Shown piece by piece: positions 1-11,564 of a stretch of DNA of 64,000 bases. The DNA is from Sipunculus nudus (Eukaryota > Annelida > Sipuncula > Golfingiida > Sipunculidae), in NCBI GenBank assembly GCA_026874595.1, contig CM049321.1, forward strand, positions 49,023,297-49,087,296. Direction: 5' to 3'. Every line of letters starts with the position of its first letter. Position 1 is the first letter of the stretch. The translations under genes and the position numbers were made by a program. Under the pieces are notes generated by a model. That model had not been told where the DNA came from. It worked only from the letters and a program-made list of their open reading frames with translations, and did no database searches.

Positions 1-480
1 ATTTGAGGATGAACGGACGGACAGACGAACAGAGAGACGGACATGCAGATTACTATAGGGCACCAGGTTATGATTAATAAATACACCCATGGCAGGGTCA
101 ATGCCCTCAGCTCCAGTGGCTATTTCAAGGTAAGTAAATGAAAGAGGTTCTCATAAGCCTTGAATGTTTGAACACAACAGGCTTAGTGAGGCTTAAAATA
201 AACTCACACTCCTTTTGAAAGAGGAGGCCTGTGACCGTAAACCTTGACCTCCTAACCCCAAAATCACCCGAGTTCTTACTTTAGTGGCGGGCCATACATA
301 GGTCAAGTTTGAAATCCATATACCGTTCCAACTGTTTATCGTCTAGAAATAAATTTGGGGATGGACCGACGGACAGACGAACAGAGTATATGCAGATTAC
401 TATAGGGCACCAGGTTATGTTAAATAAATACACCGGGTTTCGGGACATTAGAGAAAACCAGAGCTGAGAAATTAACATGA
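1..480. repeat. Dispersed TGACCT-type repeat, duplicated
   Basis: The block 355-430 repeats 5-75 (ACGGACAGACGAACAGAG, then TATAGGGCACCAGGTTATG). Bases 231-350 contain ACCTTGACCTCCTAACCCCAAAATC and a GGGCCATACATAGGTCAAG segment, also found at 33035-33075 and in diverged form at 11640-11700. This is one dispersed family. I see no coding capacity. Confidence 0.75.
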
Positions 481-539
481 TTGGTGTTATATTTATGGTT
501 TCACAAATAGAAATAAAAAAAAAGTAAAAAATAGAAAAT

Positions 540-1460
540 AAATACAGGTGGCGCAACCGGTTTTCAGGAACTGACAAAACTAGACACCGTTAATATTAAA
601 GGCACGATTTAGTGCATAACATTTTTTAATTATCAAGATCCTGAAGGTTTTGTATCAATTTTGTATTTTTTCGGGGGGGGGGGGGGAGGGGGGCGGGGGA
701 TTACAAGCCCCATAGCTCAAAAGATATAAGCAGTGACATACTTTCAGGTTACCAAGGACGCTTTTATTGACCTCCGTGGACGTGTACTTAAAAATTTCTA
801 GGGTCAGTGGTTACGATTTCTGCTTTGCTAATGGACGCCCGGATGGCCGACGGAGTAAGTGCCATTTATTTAGCTCAATTGAATTTCATTCAGCTGAGGT
901 GAAAAATCTATGAAATATATAATAAAATACATGTGGCGCCACCAGTCTTCAAGAACTGATAAAACTGGTCACAATTAATAAACATATAAGGTTTCAGGGT
1001 ACTAGATAACACGAAAATTTAAAAAAATGCTCAAGATAAATTAACACATGAGGTTTCAGGACACTTAATGAAACCAGAGCTGAGAAACTGATACCTTGCT
1101 GCAATAAAGCAGTCTAAAAGTATTGAAAAATTATAAGAAAAAAATGGAAAAAATACAGGTGGCGACAACACTTCAGGAACTGGTGAAACGAGTTATGATC
1201 AATATTCAAGGCAAGATTCATGCTTATCCATACAATTATTATTCAGATACAGTAGATTTCGTATCAATTTGTTATTTAATGTGGGTTGCCGAAACACGTC
1301 CCATAACTCTGAGAATATAGGTAGCAGTGACCTAACGTCAAGTTTTCAAAGAGATTTTTATGGACATCCAAGGGTCTTCAGTTAGAAATTTCTAGGTCCA
1401 GCGGTCATGATTTGTACCCTATTAACGGACATCCGGACGACAGACGACGGAAGGTGATCG
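540..1460. repeat. Copies of the 340-360-bp module family
   Basis: Two diverged copies start near 715 and 1305 (GCTCA/CTCTGAGAATATAG, AGTGACCT, TTCAGGTTNCCAAGG, GGTCAGTGGTTACGATTT). They are linked by GTGGCGCCACCAGTCTTC at 932 and GGTGGCGACAAC at 1159. The family forms tandem arrays at 12150-13640 and 18790-19855. A long G-run lies at ~670-692. The small open frames here have no support. Confidence 0.75.
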
Positions 1461-2180
1461 CCATAGCTCAGATGACCTTCAATAAGTTGAGAGCTAATGT
1501 GGCTGTTCCGAAGTAAGAAAATGAAAGACATTATCAAGAAGAGCCGTGTGTGCCTTCCTTTAATAATCACATAAATAACTCCTTGAAGGGCGAAGGTCAA
1601 AGGTTAGGACCGTGTACCGAAGGGACGCATTTTTGAAACGCCTAATGCAACAAAAGAAATTTGAATCACTGCAATAATAATATCAGGATTTCCCGGGAAA
1701 ATGAAATCGAAATTATTCAGTAGTTCCGTAAGCATTAATATGGTTTCATATGATAATGTGTATGCCTTGTCAACGCATAACAGACTCAGGATATGCTATA
1801 CTTATACCCCTGTATATTGAATCTTTTTTAAGTGCTGGGAAATGATACGATATATATAATAACCAGGATCCAGCTACAGTTGTATTGACGGGATTTCCAA
1901 AGTCATCCCGGTCTATTAAGTGTAGAACAGAAACGTTTCAAGCTTCATGTCTTAAAATATGTACACAGGATATGGCTTAATAACTAAAGCTTGAGGTAGT
2001 ATTGATGTTATGATGAACCAGACTGACCTCCTGGATATTTATATGTCAATTTATAAGGAAAATGTATTTGGTATGAGCTGGTGCAAGTCACTTTTTCATA
2101 AAAGAATCGCTAGGTGGCGCTAACTATGAATCTTGGTACATTTAACCGTGATGACTTGTTGTTTATGGGGTTTATATTCA
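1461..2180. other. Unrecognised AT-rich DNA
   Basis: I see nothing identifiable on either strand apart from a short CAGATGACCTTCAATAAGTTGAG repeat end near 1468-1495. Confidence 0.5.
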
Positions 2181-2184
2181 GTTG

Positions 2185-2395
2185 ACCAAGCGGAACGACC
2201 ATAATATGACTAGCATAAGACTGAGGGTACCCGCATATGACTAAAGGGGGGGGGGGGGGGACCAGCAAAAGACTGAGGGTTGACCAGCATATGACTGGGG
2301 GGGGGGGGGGGGGTGCAACGAATGACTGACGGGAGACCAGTATATAACTGAAGCGGAACAATCATAAGATTGAGCGGGACCATATGACTGCTTCA
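2185..2395. repeat. Degenerate ~20-bp minisatellite with G-runs
   Basis: Variants of GACCAGCATATGACTGAGGG recur about ten times, some extended by runs of 13-18 G. The proline-rich open frame on the minus strand is a by-product of the G-runs. Confidence 0.7.
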
Positions 2396-3002
2396 CAAGT
2401 CTAGTGTCAGAAAGGCATCAAAGAAACGTTCAACCAAAGACTTCAGGCAGTTGAAAGGCAAACCATAAAACAAAAATTGTGCAGAGAACCGAAACCCCAG
2501 CCTACGTGGAACGTGTGAAATGCAGTCTTAAAATCTTATAATATTTATAAAATCTTATAAATCGCTAATAATAAAATCTGAAACTTGAACAAAGTACTAG
2601 TCATTGAAAACTCACTAAGGAATGAGAAAATGTACCGAAGCTTAATCAACCCAGGAAATACCTACGATGAGAAGATTCATTAATTATACTTGCATTATCA
2701 TTTTGAAATGTATCCATATTACAGTGTTTGATATATTGCGCACTGCCCTCTATGTAAATATACAATACATGTATATCTAATTATACCCTGCACACAAGAA
2801 TTGCTGGGTGTGTCTGGCAATCTGAAATGAATCGTTGTATTGTTTGGTTGTAGCATTTACTCTAAATTAATCTCCTACAATGATGTCTTATACAGATTTA
2901 TATACTTTCCGAAAAGCTATATAAACTTCCGCTCGTAGCAGCACCAAGTGAGCCCCGGAGTTGTCACATGAGAAGCCGGGTTTTATGTTTAGGACTATAT
3001 AC
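2396..3002. other. Unrecognised AT-rich DNA
   Basis: There is no convincing open frame, repeat or RNA signal here. Confidence 0.5.
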
Positions 3003-3220
3003 TTAGTCGGTCATATTACCAAAGTGGTCGTGCTAACCGGGTGGTCGTGTAATGGCGGTGGTCGTGTAACCGGTTTGAACGTGTAACCGGGTTGGTCAGG
3101 TTACCGGGGTGTTCGGATTACTGGGGTAGGCGGGTTAACAGGGTGGTCGAATAAGAGGGGTTGTTGGTGTTACAAAAAAATTTATGTTACCGGGGTTGTC
3201 GTATCAGACGGGAGGTCATT
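3003..3220. repeat. 17-18-bp minisatellite (GGTCGTGTAACCGGGGT type)
   Basis: About eleven degenerate units of GTGGTCGTGTAACCGGG are seen. The reverse complement of this unit is the unit of the minisatellite at 53868-54403, so the same family occurs twice in opposite orientations. Confidence 0.8.
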
Positions 3221-3494
3221 TTACGGTGAAATTTAAAATGATAAAGAAAAACACGGTACAATTCTTCAGTGGGCATGCCGAGATCTCAGGGCTCGTGTTC
3301 ACTGGTCGTCGCACTCAAGGTTTCCATCTGGCTACGCGTTGTCAGTCGTTCCGATCTTTTTTCTTCCTTCCAAATGTATTGACCATCTGTAATCAAATAA
3401 TGGTTGTTTTATTATTTTATTATGGTCTTCTTGAATCTTTACCCTACTGAGGTGAGCCACATGTGGGAGATGAAAGGTTTGGGATGAGAAGTTA

Positions 3495-3790
3495 CACTGT
3501 TAAAAAATGCACGTAAAATAACGGTGCTTTGCACCGGCAGCAAAGTTGACAGTGCAATGCACCGTTATTTTACGTGCAAAGAAATAACGCAGTGCGTTAA
3601 ATAACGTCGCATTGCACCGTAATTTTACAGCGCTTTGGGACGTAAATAAACGGTGCTTAGCCACGGGAAATAACGGGCATCTGTTATTTTACGGGACAAT
3701 ATGCCGTTATTTTACAGTGCTAAGAGACGTGAATAAAAAGTGATTTAAACTGGAATCAGGGCATTGCACCATTATTTCACGGTGCTTTGA
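3495..3790. repeat. Left subterminal repeats of the CACTG element
   Basis: At least seven copies of a ~12-bp motif (CGTAAAATAACGG and its complement CCGTTATTTTACG, with variants) alternate in orientation. They are interspersed with TTTGCACCG and GTGCTTTG. The region can fold into nested hairpins. The right end (11480-11562) has the same motif in GCGTTATTCAACGC, GCGTTAATTTACAG and GCCGTTATTTTACGG. Confidence 0.8.
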
Positions 3791-3799
3791 TATGTAGAA

Positions 3800-4830
3800 T
3801 AACAAAACATTACTTTATAATAAATGAAAGTGCCTTGCACTTGGAGCTATACACTGTTACAGGTTTCCATAATCTTTCTCAAAACGTTTCTGTCTTGTCA
3901 CTCCGGACGAACCCTTTATTTGTATCTGTGTACTTCAGGTTTCTCATAACATGTTTTTTAGATTTTACCAGTACGAACGAAGTCAGACCTCCTTATGATG
4001 ATAGAGTTGTAACTTCCTGTTTGACAGTCAAGTGTCCCGAAAATCAAATCAGGATATCCACAGAGGGAAATGCATCTTGGCTAATTTGGGAAATGGCATT
4101 AAAAATGCATGCTCACACATAATATCACACCACTTCTTTATTGTAAGAAATATTCAACAGATCATCAACATATACAACACGTGTACTTAATGTATATAGT
4201 TATTCAGATTATACTGATCTTCCAAAAGGTATCATTAGGAAGCAAACATATTTAAACATTTTGACCACACTGCATGGCAGTTAAATCGTCTCCAACTAAA
4301 CATATAAAATTTGGCAATTAGTGCAATATTATTATTATTACTATTATGAATGCTGTGTGTTATCTCATTAAAGTTGCTGATCATTTTAACAATGGGGCCC
4401 AAATCTATTTATAATGTATCTTTGAAAAATAGATAAAAGTGCATCAATAAATTTTTAGTGTTGTAAATTAATGGTATCTTTTAAGTAAAAGATGGTCAGA
4501 ACACAAGTCAAACAATTGAAATGGATTTAACTTATGTCACCAAATCTTTCTACAGTAAAGGCATCTACTTTGTGTGAAGCTTCTGATAATGAATTCCAAC
4601 ATAAAGGTCCTTGGTAAATAAATGATTTTTGCATCAATTAAATTCGAACTGGAGGGAGTTGAAGAGAATGCCTACACTGTAACAAGGGTGCAAATGTAAA
4701 CGTTTTTCCATAAAAATAATAAGATAATTACCTGATTTAATTAAGGTACTTAAACACAAGAAATTAAAAGTGAAATAGTCGTTAACTGATTTTTCTATAT
4801 TGTTGATATATTATAGAGGAAAATGCAGCA
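3800..4830. other. Interior of CACTG element, AT-rich
   Basis: A 111-codon plus-strand open frame (3787-4122) has no recognisable domain and is probably chance. A minus-strand AATAAA lies at 4137-4142 and could serve the minus-strand exon series. Nothing else was identified. Confidence 0.4.
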
Positions 4831-5049
4831 TTAAAACATTAAATCTGACCAACCAGCTCTATTGACAGTGGGAGGGCAGTTAGAGGTGCATTCAATTACC
4901 CCAAAATCAAGAAACCTGAAGGTCTTTTTAGTCCCTTGGGATACTCCAGGGTAAATATCCAAAATGACGCAAAGCAAGTCTCCAGTGGAAGTAGAAATAA
5001 CTTGAATGGGTTGACAGTTTCTGGCCATCCACCATATGTTACAGTGATG

Positions 5050-5659
5050 TTACAGTCCCCATCTTGAACATTCACAGGTGTTGGAGATCTCATTCCCTGC
5101 ATACAAAATAATAAACAGAAAAGAGAGATTGTAAATGTAAGAAACATGAGAGAAATATGCAAGAATATAGTTCAGTGCAATTATCCCTTTGATTTTTATA
5201 TTTTTTTATATTTTTTTCGAAGTCTGACGCTCTATCAATTTACATTACAGAAAATAAACTTTTGTTCTTTCTTCACAAAATTTAAACAATAACTACAAAA
5301 ATAGTTTTCTTATGGTCAATGGGAACCTTTAGAAGTGAAAATAATTATACATAATTATATCAAATATATCTTTACATTTACATTACAGACAATAACTGGC
5401 CATGATTTTGTTCTATCTCCAGAAAAAATTAACAATTTCAACATTTTTCATTATATATGTATTTACTTAGGTTAAAACTAGGTTAAAACTATCTTTAATA
5501 CTTGCTGAATATATTAACACAAATATAATAGTTTTGAAACAATTACCTCTCCTCCATCTGCAATCCCATATTATCCTTGCATTCTCCAAACAGTGAAGGC
5601 AGTATCCTGTATATAGGAGCTTTGCTTCTGCAAATACAAATACACAGACAATGCATGCA

Positions 5660-5719
<60 letters not shown>

Positions 5720-6667
5720 AATGTGATACGAATCAGTTTAAAAAATCATACTCAATGACTGAAAGTTGATCGATTAATAATCATTTTTTTTCATTTTATG
5801 TGCCATATTATTAACATAAAATCTGTTGTATAGATACCTAAATATTGACAGAGTAAATTAAGCCCAGCAAGTAAGTGAATCACACTGAAAGGTCAAGACT
5901 ATACTTGTTAATACTTATTCACTGCATAAGGATAACATTAATACTGTTTCCTGTTAAGTGCCCATCTTTCTAAAATCTATGAGAGAGTTAGAATATTTCA
6001 TTGGAATAAAGAGACCTCTTTTGAATGTGCATACCTGATCGTGTATGAAAGGTTATGGAAAAAAATACATGATTTGATGATTTAATTATGAAATGTCCTT
6101 TTCCAGAATGATTTCTACAGACAATAGACCTGTAAATGTATTTTTAAAGGCACAAATGAAAGTATGTGTAAATATGAAGTAATTTACAGTAAGGCTATGG
6201 GCCTGGATTTTATTTATTGTAACTGTAAATAATTATATAATGAATATTTGATAACCAGAATATCTGCAATGTTTTATAGGGAGTAAACATGTTTCAAACT
6301 GCATAAAATTAAAAAAAATATCAAATAATCAGCAGGTTTGACAAATGACACTGTAAGGTTAGAGATGGTCAGGTACGCGTGGCTCAGCTCCATCAAGCAG
6401 CAAGCCAAAAAGTTTATTAGAATAAAAATGAATGGAGAGAATAAGAAACAGGCAGGCAAATTTAGGTCAGCATCACTGCTAATGTTCAATATGTAAGATA
6501 CTTGTTTCACAGATTATTAAACTCATCAGCTTATTCAAATTGCCATGGACTTCACAAAAGAAAATATGATCAAATTCAAACTTACCTTGGTGTACCTTTT
6601 CTGCAATGTTCTCTGCTAGGAATTTACCCTGCAACTGCATGCCAGTGTAGTTGTGCACCTTGCACAT
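5050..6667 (-). CDS. Candidate small spliced gene inside the CACTG element (speculative)
   Basis: Three minus-strand segments join in phase: 6667-6586 (ATG start, donor CAAG|GTAAGTTTG), 5627-5547 (acceptor TTTGCAG, donor GAGAG|GTAATT) and 5096-5050 (acceptor TATGCAG, stop TAA). They would give 69 residues with several cysteines (for example YCLHCLENARIIWDCRWRR). The frame is short and was chosen because it joins without a stop, so it could be chance. Frame 1 of the middle piece is also open. The third segment continues as an open 66-codon frame elsewhere (4896-5096). I do not recognise the product. It could be a fragment of a transposon-encoded or captured gene. Confidence 0.2.
5663..5722. 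repeat. (TA)n microsatellite
   Basis: An uninterrupted TA run of over 40 bases with a short TATATG continuation. The sequence from 5723 to 6580 is AT-rich and otherwise unremarkable. Confidence 0.95.
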
Positions 6668-6982
6668 CTTGCATATGTACTTTGTTCACAGCTCTAAGTT
6701 TGGTAAGGCGTGGAACATTTACGTCATCTTTCCTCTAATCATTGATGCATGTATGGCTCTCTGAACACCTGCATAAGTAGAACAAATTCTAGGAGTATAT
6801 AAAAACAGAACTGATAAACATGAAACCAACGAAAGACAATCTCAGCACCAGGCATATTAATAATATTTACAAAGTAAGTGCAGGTATATAAATTAATAAA
6901 CAAAAGTGCTATATTGCATATAAAAATGGTAAATATTGGGTCAACAAATGTTTTTGCTCAGTGTATAAACAGAAAGGTGCAA

Positions 6983-7197
6983 CAGGGGCAGATCCAGGAT
7001 TTAGGAAAAGGGGGGGGGGGGGTCCAACCCAGGAGGACTAATGAAAATCCTAAAAAAAGGTCATCACATCTGAAAAAGGGGGGGGGGGGTCCAGGCCGCA
7101 AAATTACGTCTAAAACCCCTTAAAAAAGGTTGCTTCAGGTGAAAAAGGGGGGGTCTGGACCCCCTGGATTCCCCCCCCCCCCCTGGATCCGCTTCTG
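6983..7197. mobile_element. 215-bp MITE with G/C-runs
   Basis: The ends are CAGGGGCAGATCCAG and, reversed, CAGAAGCGGATCCAG. An exact 5-bp duplication TGCAA lies on both sides (6978-6982 and 7198-7202). The interior alternates G-runs with GGTCCANCC segments. Termini of the CAGGGGCGGATCCAG type occur widely in animal MITEs. A related, end-damaged copy is visible at 61755-61880. Confidence 0.8.
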
Positions 7198-7535
7198 TGC
7201 AAAAACAGCATCACATGTGTACGAGGATTTATAAATAGGAAGCAATATATGCAGTACAGCCTTTATATTACAAAATGATATAACATTTGTAATTGCATTT
7301 ACATATACTAGCTATTATAATATAACAAGGGCTACAGGCATAATGCAAACCTGCGTAATCTTTCCGGGTTCCCTGATAAACTTGACTATTATTTGAAAAG
7401 TTACTATTTCTTAAGGTGTGACAAGTACATGTATAAAGCAAGGACTACCAATTTTTAAGCTTAGTACAAGTATAAATGCGCTCAGTCTGATGCATACTGA
7501 TGGATGAGATGTGGTATACCCCATTACAAAGGCCT

Positions 7536-7842
7536 ATATGTGAGTGAGGGGGTGTCAAAAACCCCATCCAACCCACATTATGAATGGAAATTGCAACCCT
7601 GTACAACAGAGTTGGGGGGGGGGGGGTCTCTGGCAAATTTTCAGTTGAGCAAACCTGGACATAACAGATGGTTTCACTAGGCCTTGCTAGAACAATTTGT
7701 GGGGGGGGGGGGGATCAATGAGCTATGTTTTCCAACAAAAGTTCAATAACAACTTTAGTACTGGTATCAGTGAACGACAGTGACAGAGGTGGTGTCTTCC
7801 CTGTAGCTCAAATGACTTATAGTCAGCTGAGCTAAAAAGGCA
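7536..7842. repeat. G-run repeat and 3' repeat terminus
   Basis: Runs of 13-14 G lie at ~7613 and ~7700. Bases 7797-7842 read GTAGCTCA...GTCAGCTGAGCTAAAAA, the recurring terminus also seen at 845-905, 12322-12372 and 13761-13801. Confidence 0.6.
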
Positions 7843-7871
7843 GTATATTATTATGTGATGTTTAAACTTAC

Positions 7872-7964
7872 ATAATTCCTATTCTTAAGAAATAGGAAAG
7901 TTGCCATGATGGTATCCAAATCATCTTTGAATTTGCCACACTGATGGAAATGCTTGACCATTTT
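7872..7964 (-). other. Exon-like 93-bp segment inside the CACTG element
   Basis: On the minus strand, TTTATGTTTTAG precedes 31 open codons (beginning KMVKHFHQCGKFKDD and ending FLKNRNY), followed by GTAAGTTT. The segment is a multiple of three, fully open in one frame and bordered by good splice consensus on both sides. It lies upstream of the other minus-strand exon-like pieces. No domain was recognised. Confidence 0.3.
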
Positions 7965-8346
7965 CTAAAACATAAACAGTATTAGGCTGTGCCTTAGCAG
8001 CCTTAATTTTCAGGCTCTCTCTCCCTCTCTCTCTCTCAAAAAGACTGGCTAAAATGTTAGCACTTTGGCTAGCATGGTATGTTTTTTTTTCTTCTAAAAC
8101 ATGTTAAGAAATTTAGGAAATTGTCTCAAAGCTGTTAATTATTTGTTTGGTCTGTGTTTAAGCATCTGTTAAAAATATTTTAAAAAAATATAAAGGGACT
8201 TTGAAATCTTAATTTCTCTGGTTGACATGTAAGTGGGAAAACCTTATTCAAGGCCTCATTTAAAATCTAGTAAATAATTAATTCAAAACTGTTTTCAGTG
8301 GTGCCTTTACCAATATTTCACCTTTAAGGGATATATATATATATAT

Positions 8347-10495
8347 GTCGAGGCCCAGATTAGAATCTGGCCCAATTTAAAACTGGGCCAGCCCAGATCA
8401 AAATTTTGATTTGGACCAGCCCAGATCAAAATTCTAATCTGGGCCAGACCAGTTTTAAACTGGGCCAGCCCAGAATAAAATTTTGATCTGGGCCGGTCCA
8501 GATTAAAATCATGTGGTGAAGACTTCAGGATTTAAATCTGGTCTGGACTGATTTTAAACTGGGCCAGCCAAGATTAGAATTTTGATCTGGGCCGGTCAAG
8601 TTAACAGTCCTGTGGTGGACTGATTTTAAACTGGACCAGCCCAGATCAGAATCCTAATCTACTCCTAGGCTGGCTTCAATTACACTTTATTTATCTAGCT
8701 GGCCTTAAATCAATTAAAAGAATTTGTAAAACATTGCTAGTCAATAACAATTAATATTTTATGAATTTATTTCATATTCTATGAAGATATCATTGGTTGG
8801 ACTCCTGTTATATTTTTTTTTGTAATTTTACCTCTTATGTGAAATGTCTAAAATATAATTATAAAATAATCATGTTAAACATTGGTATTTTACAGCTAAA
8901 AACCACAAATATAGCTTGCAGAACATGTACATTCATTCAACAAACTAAAACAAAATTTAATCACTAATTATTAATATATATGTTACACAATGTTAAGCTT
9001 GTGATCCAAGACCTGTAAATTCAAAATTTTATTTGTTATTAAAAGTTATTTATCATTTATCATAAGTTGGGGTTTTTGGTCTGTGATCTCCCCCGCCCCC
9101 TCCCCACCAGTCACCCATTTAAAAATTTGCTCATATTGTAACATTGGACCTAGAACTAATAACATACTACATAATGAGGGAAGAAGGCCCTGAAACATCT
9201 ATTAAAATACCTGAACTTAAGTCATTGAAATAAGGTGACTGAAATTTAGCAAACAGAAAAATATGTCTCCAGTGTACATAAATTTGGTTTGATATTTGCT
9301 AATTTTTGTGAATTATTAACACGATCATAATGTATTTTGATACAACAGTGGGAACAATATTCACCAACTCAGCATTTTAACTATTGAAGGTAGAGAATAT
9401 ATGTATTGCAGCATTTAACTATCTTCAATTTAGATTAGTTATTAGATTAGCTTTTTTTAAGTTATTAACTCCAAAGTGAAACCTCCACCATGCTTGTAAC
9501 CCTCTGAAATAAAATTCTAAATCCAATTTTCACGCATGTTCACCTCTATTTGAGACTGCCAAATGACAGCAATCATATCATTTTCTCAGCTGTGGATTTT
9601 CTGCTATTGAAAATTACAGTAATGGTATCACAGACTTCTCCCTAGCCCCTTGTAAGGGCACAATGTCATGCTGCTCACCCAAATGTGCATCAAGACTGAT
9701 CATCAAATTTTCTTTGTTCACTTATAAATGAGTAAAGCTGGTATTTAATTATGCATGTGTATAGTTAATTTTACACATGTAATTTTGATATTTAGAACAG
9801 AAAATTATCTCAATTAAGTTGAAAATTTTGATATTAAGTCAAGTAGATGTCTCAGAACTGACACATATTCTAAACTGTGATTAATTATGGTAGTTGGTTT
9901 AGGTGAAGTTCAAATGTGAACTTGCATGATTGAAGAATAGATGAAACCAAAGAAGCACATAACATTTGTTCATTAGCTTTTTCCTCACTAAAATATTTTA
10001 AATGATCTTGTTCATTATGTGTTTTGTGCCCTTCAAAATGGTGTATCTGGAATAAATGTTTACTGTATTATCTGATTTAAGAAGATAAAAATCAAGCTAG
10101 CCTAAGATTTGATAAGGATTCTGATCTGGTTAGGCCCAGTTTAAAAAAAGTCCACCACAGGATTCTAATCTTGACTAGCCCAGATTAAAATTTTGATCTG
10201 GGCTGGTCCAGTTTAAAATCAGTCCACCACATGACTGTTAACTTGACCGACCAAGATCAAAATTCTAATCTGGGCTGGCCCAGTTTAAAATCAGTCCAGA
10301 CCAGATTTAAATCCTGAAGTCTTCACCACATGATTTTAATCTGGACCGGCCCAGATCAAAATTTTAATCTGGTCTGGCCCAGTTTTAAACTAGTCTGGCC
10401 CAGATTAGAATTTTGATCTGGGCCGGTCCAAATCAAAATTTTGATCTGGGCTGGCCCAGTTTTAAATTGGGCCAGATTCTAATCTGGGCCTCGAC
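8347..10495. mobile_element. Long-TIR foldback element, 2149 bp, nested
   Basis: The left arm (about 8347-8690) and right arm (about 10095-10495) are near-identical inverted repeats beginning GTCGAGGCCCAGATTAGAAT. The right arm carries about 55 extra bases. Each arm is built of short palindromic modules (CCAGATCAAAATTTTGATCTGG, TTTAAACTGGGCCAG). The element sits in (TA)n, so a TA target duplication is likely but cannot be proved. The ~1.4-kb AT-rich interior (8690-10095) has no open frame of note, so it is non-autonomous. It lies inside the 3495-11562 element and is therefore younger. Confidence 0.85.
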
Positions 10496-11260
10496 ATATA
10501 TATATATATATACATGTATATATATATATATATATATATGACATGTATATTTATACCATTCATGCATGATATATATACCCAGACATGGCCAGGTGTGTGT
10601 TTGTGGGTCGGGGGGGGGGGGGGGGGGGGTTGCTTCCTTTTTCCTTATTGGCAATTCCCTGAAACTAAAAAAGACTTAATCATTAATGATAAACATTGGC
10701 ATCAATGCAGGGAATGGGGGTTATATATCCCCCCCCCCACTTTTTTAACAAGGGGGGATTGGTCAATGTAATCATCCCCAACACTGATAATGAGCAAGTA
10801 ACAATTACTTTTACACATATATATTGGACATGTAATATATTAATAATTAGAAAACTTGACTTTGTTTCCATTTCTGAGTTAACTGAAATATAAGGTTATC
10901 TAATAATCTAAACATGGTTTAGAGTTGACATTTAATGGAAACATAAAACCTGCACTTAATTAATATATAATATCAACATCACACAAATGTCACACATTAT
11001 AAAAGGTGTATATATATATATAATATATATACACATATATACATAATATATATTTCCAACTCAATCACTCTTCTACACCTGCCAGTGACAGTCTCTCCCC
11101 CCCCCCCCCCCCCCCCCCCCCCAAATGAGGGAACACATGAACGAGATTGGCCTCGTACCACTATACCATTACCTACGTACCTTATTACACAGTATTAGAA
11201 TAACAACTAACACAGTAAACAGATTTATGCCTACATATTAAAGAAGAATATTTTACCAAT
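10496..11260. repeat. (TA)n, G-run and C-run low-complexity block
   Basis: This block holds (TA)n at 10497-10540, G-runs at 10610-10629, a C-run at 10730-10738, (TA)n at 11009-11052 and a C-run of about 23 at 11098-11122. No gene is seen; short open frames through these tracts are artefacts. Confidence 0.8.
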
Positions 11261-11564
11261 GAAGATGCTGGGTAACTTCTGTGACTTTCAGCAGCCAGCA
11301 GACGGACAAAAATGGCTTCTCTTCCCGCCGTGGAGTCAAAAGATCCAGGATGTTGACGTCATGAGTGGCCCCGCTGATCACATGACGCGCGGTTTATTTC
11401 ATCTGTACCGTCTGCTTTACACACGTGTCACACCATTTTCACAGACGCTCATCATTTGACGTTGCATTTGCGCGTTATTCAACGCACAAGAGCGTCTACA
11501 TTGCAAAGCGGCGTTAATTTACAGTCTTATGCGCCGTTATTTTACGGTAATTTTTAACAGTGTA

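Larger units (their letters stand above)
3495..11562. mobile_element. Candidate CACTA-like (EnSpm/CMC-type) DNA transposon, ~8.07 kb, with nested insertions
   Basis: The left end reads CACTGTTAAAAAATGCACG and the right end, reverse-complemented, reads CACTGTTAAAAATTACCG. Both continue into CGTAAAATAACGGYGC. Both ends are flanked by TA. Beyond the termini, both ends carry many short direct and inverted copies of GTTATTTTAC/CGTAAAATAACG, as expected for CACTA-type subterminal repeats. The interior holds a MITE (6983-7197), a foldback element (8347-10495), G/C-run repeats, and minus-strand exon-like pieces. No transposase domain was recognised, so the element may be non-autonomous or decayed. 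The superfamily rests on the CACTG termini and the 2-bp duplication. Chance pairing of unrelated ends is unlikely given about 30 matched positions. Confidence 0.65.

Noticed and set aside
2110-2361. Proline-rich open frame
   Set aside because: The proline blocks are the reverse reading of G-runs in a minisatellite.
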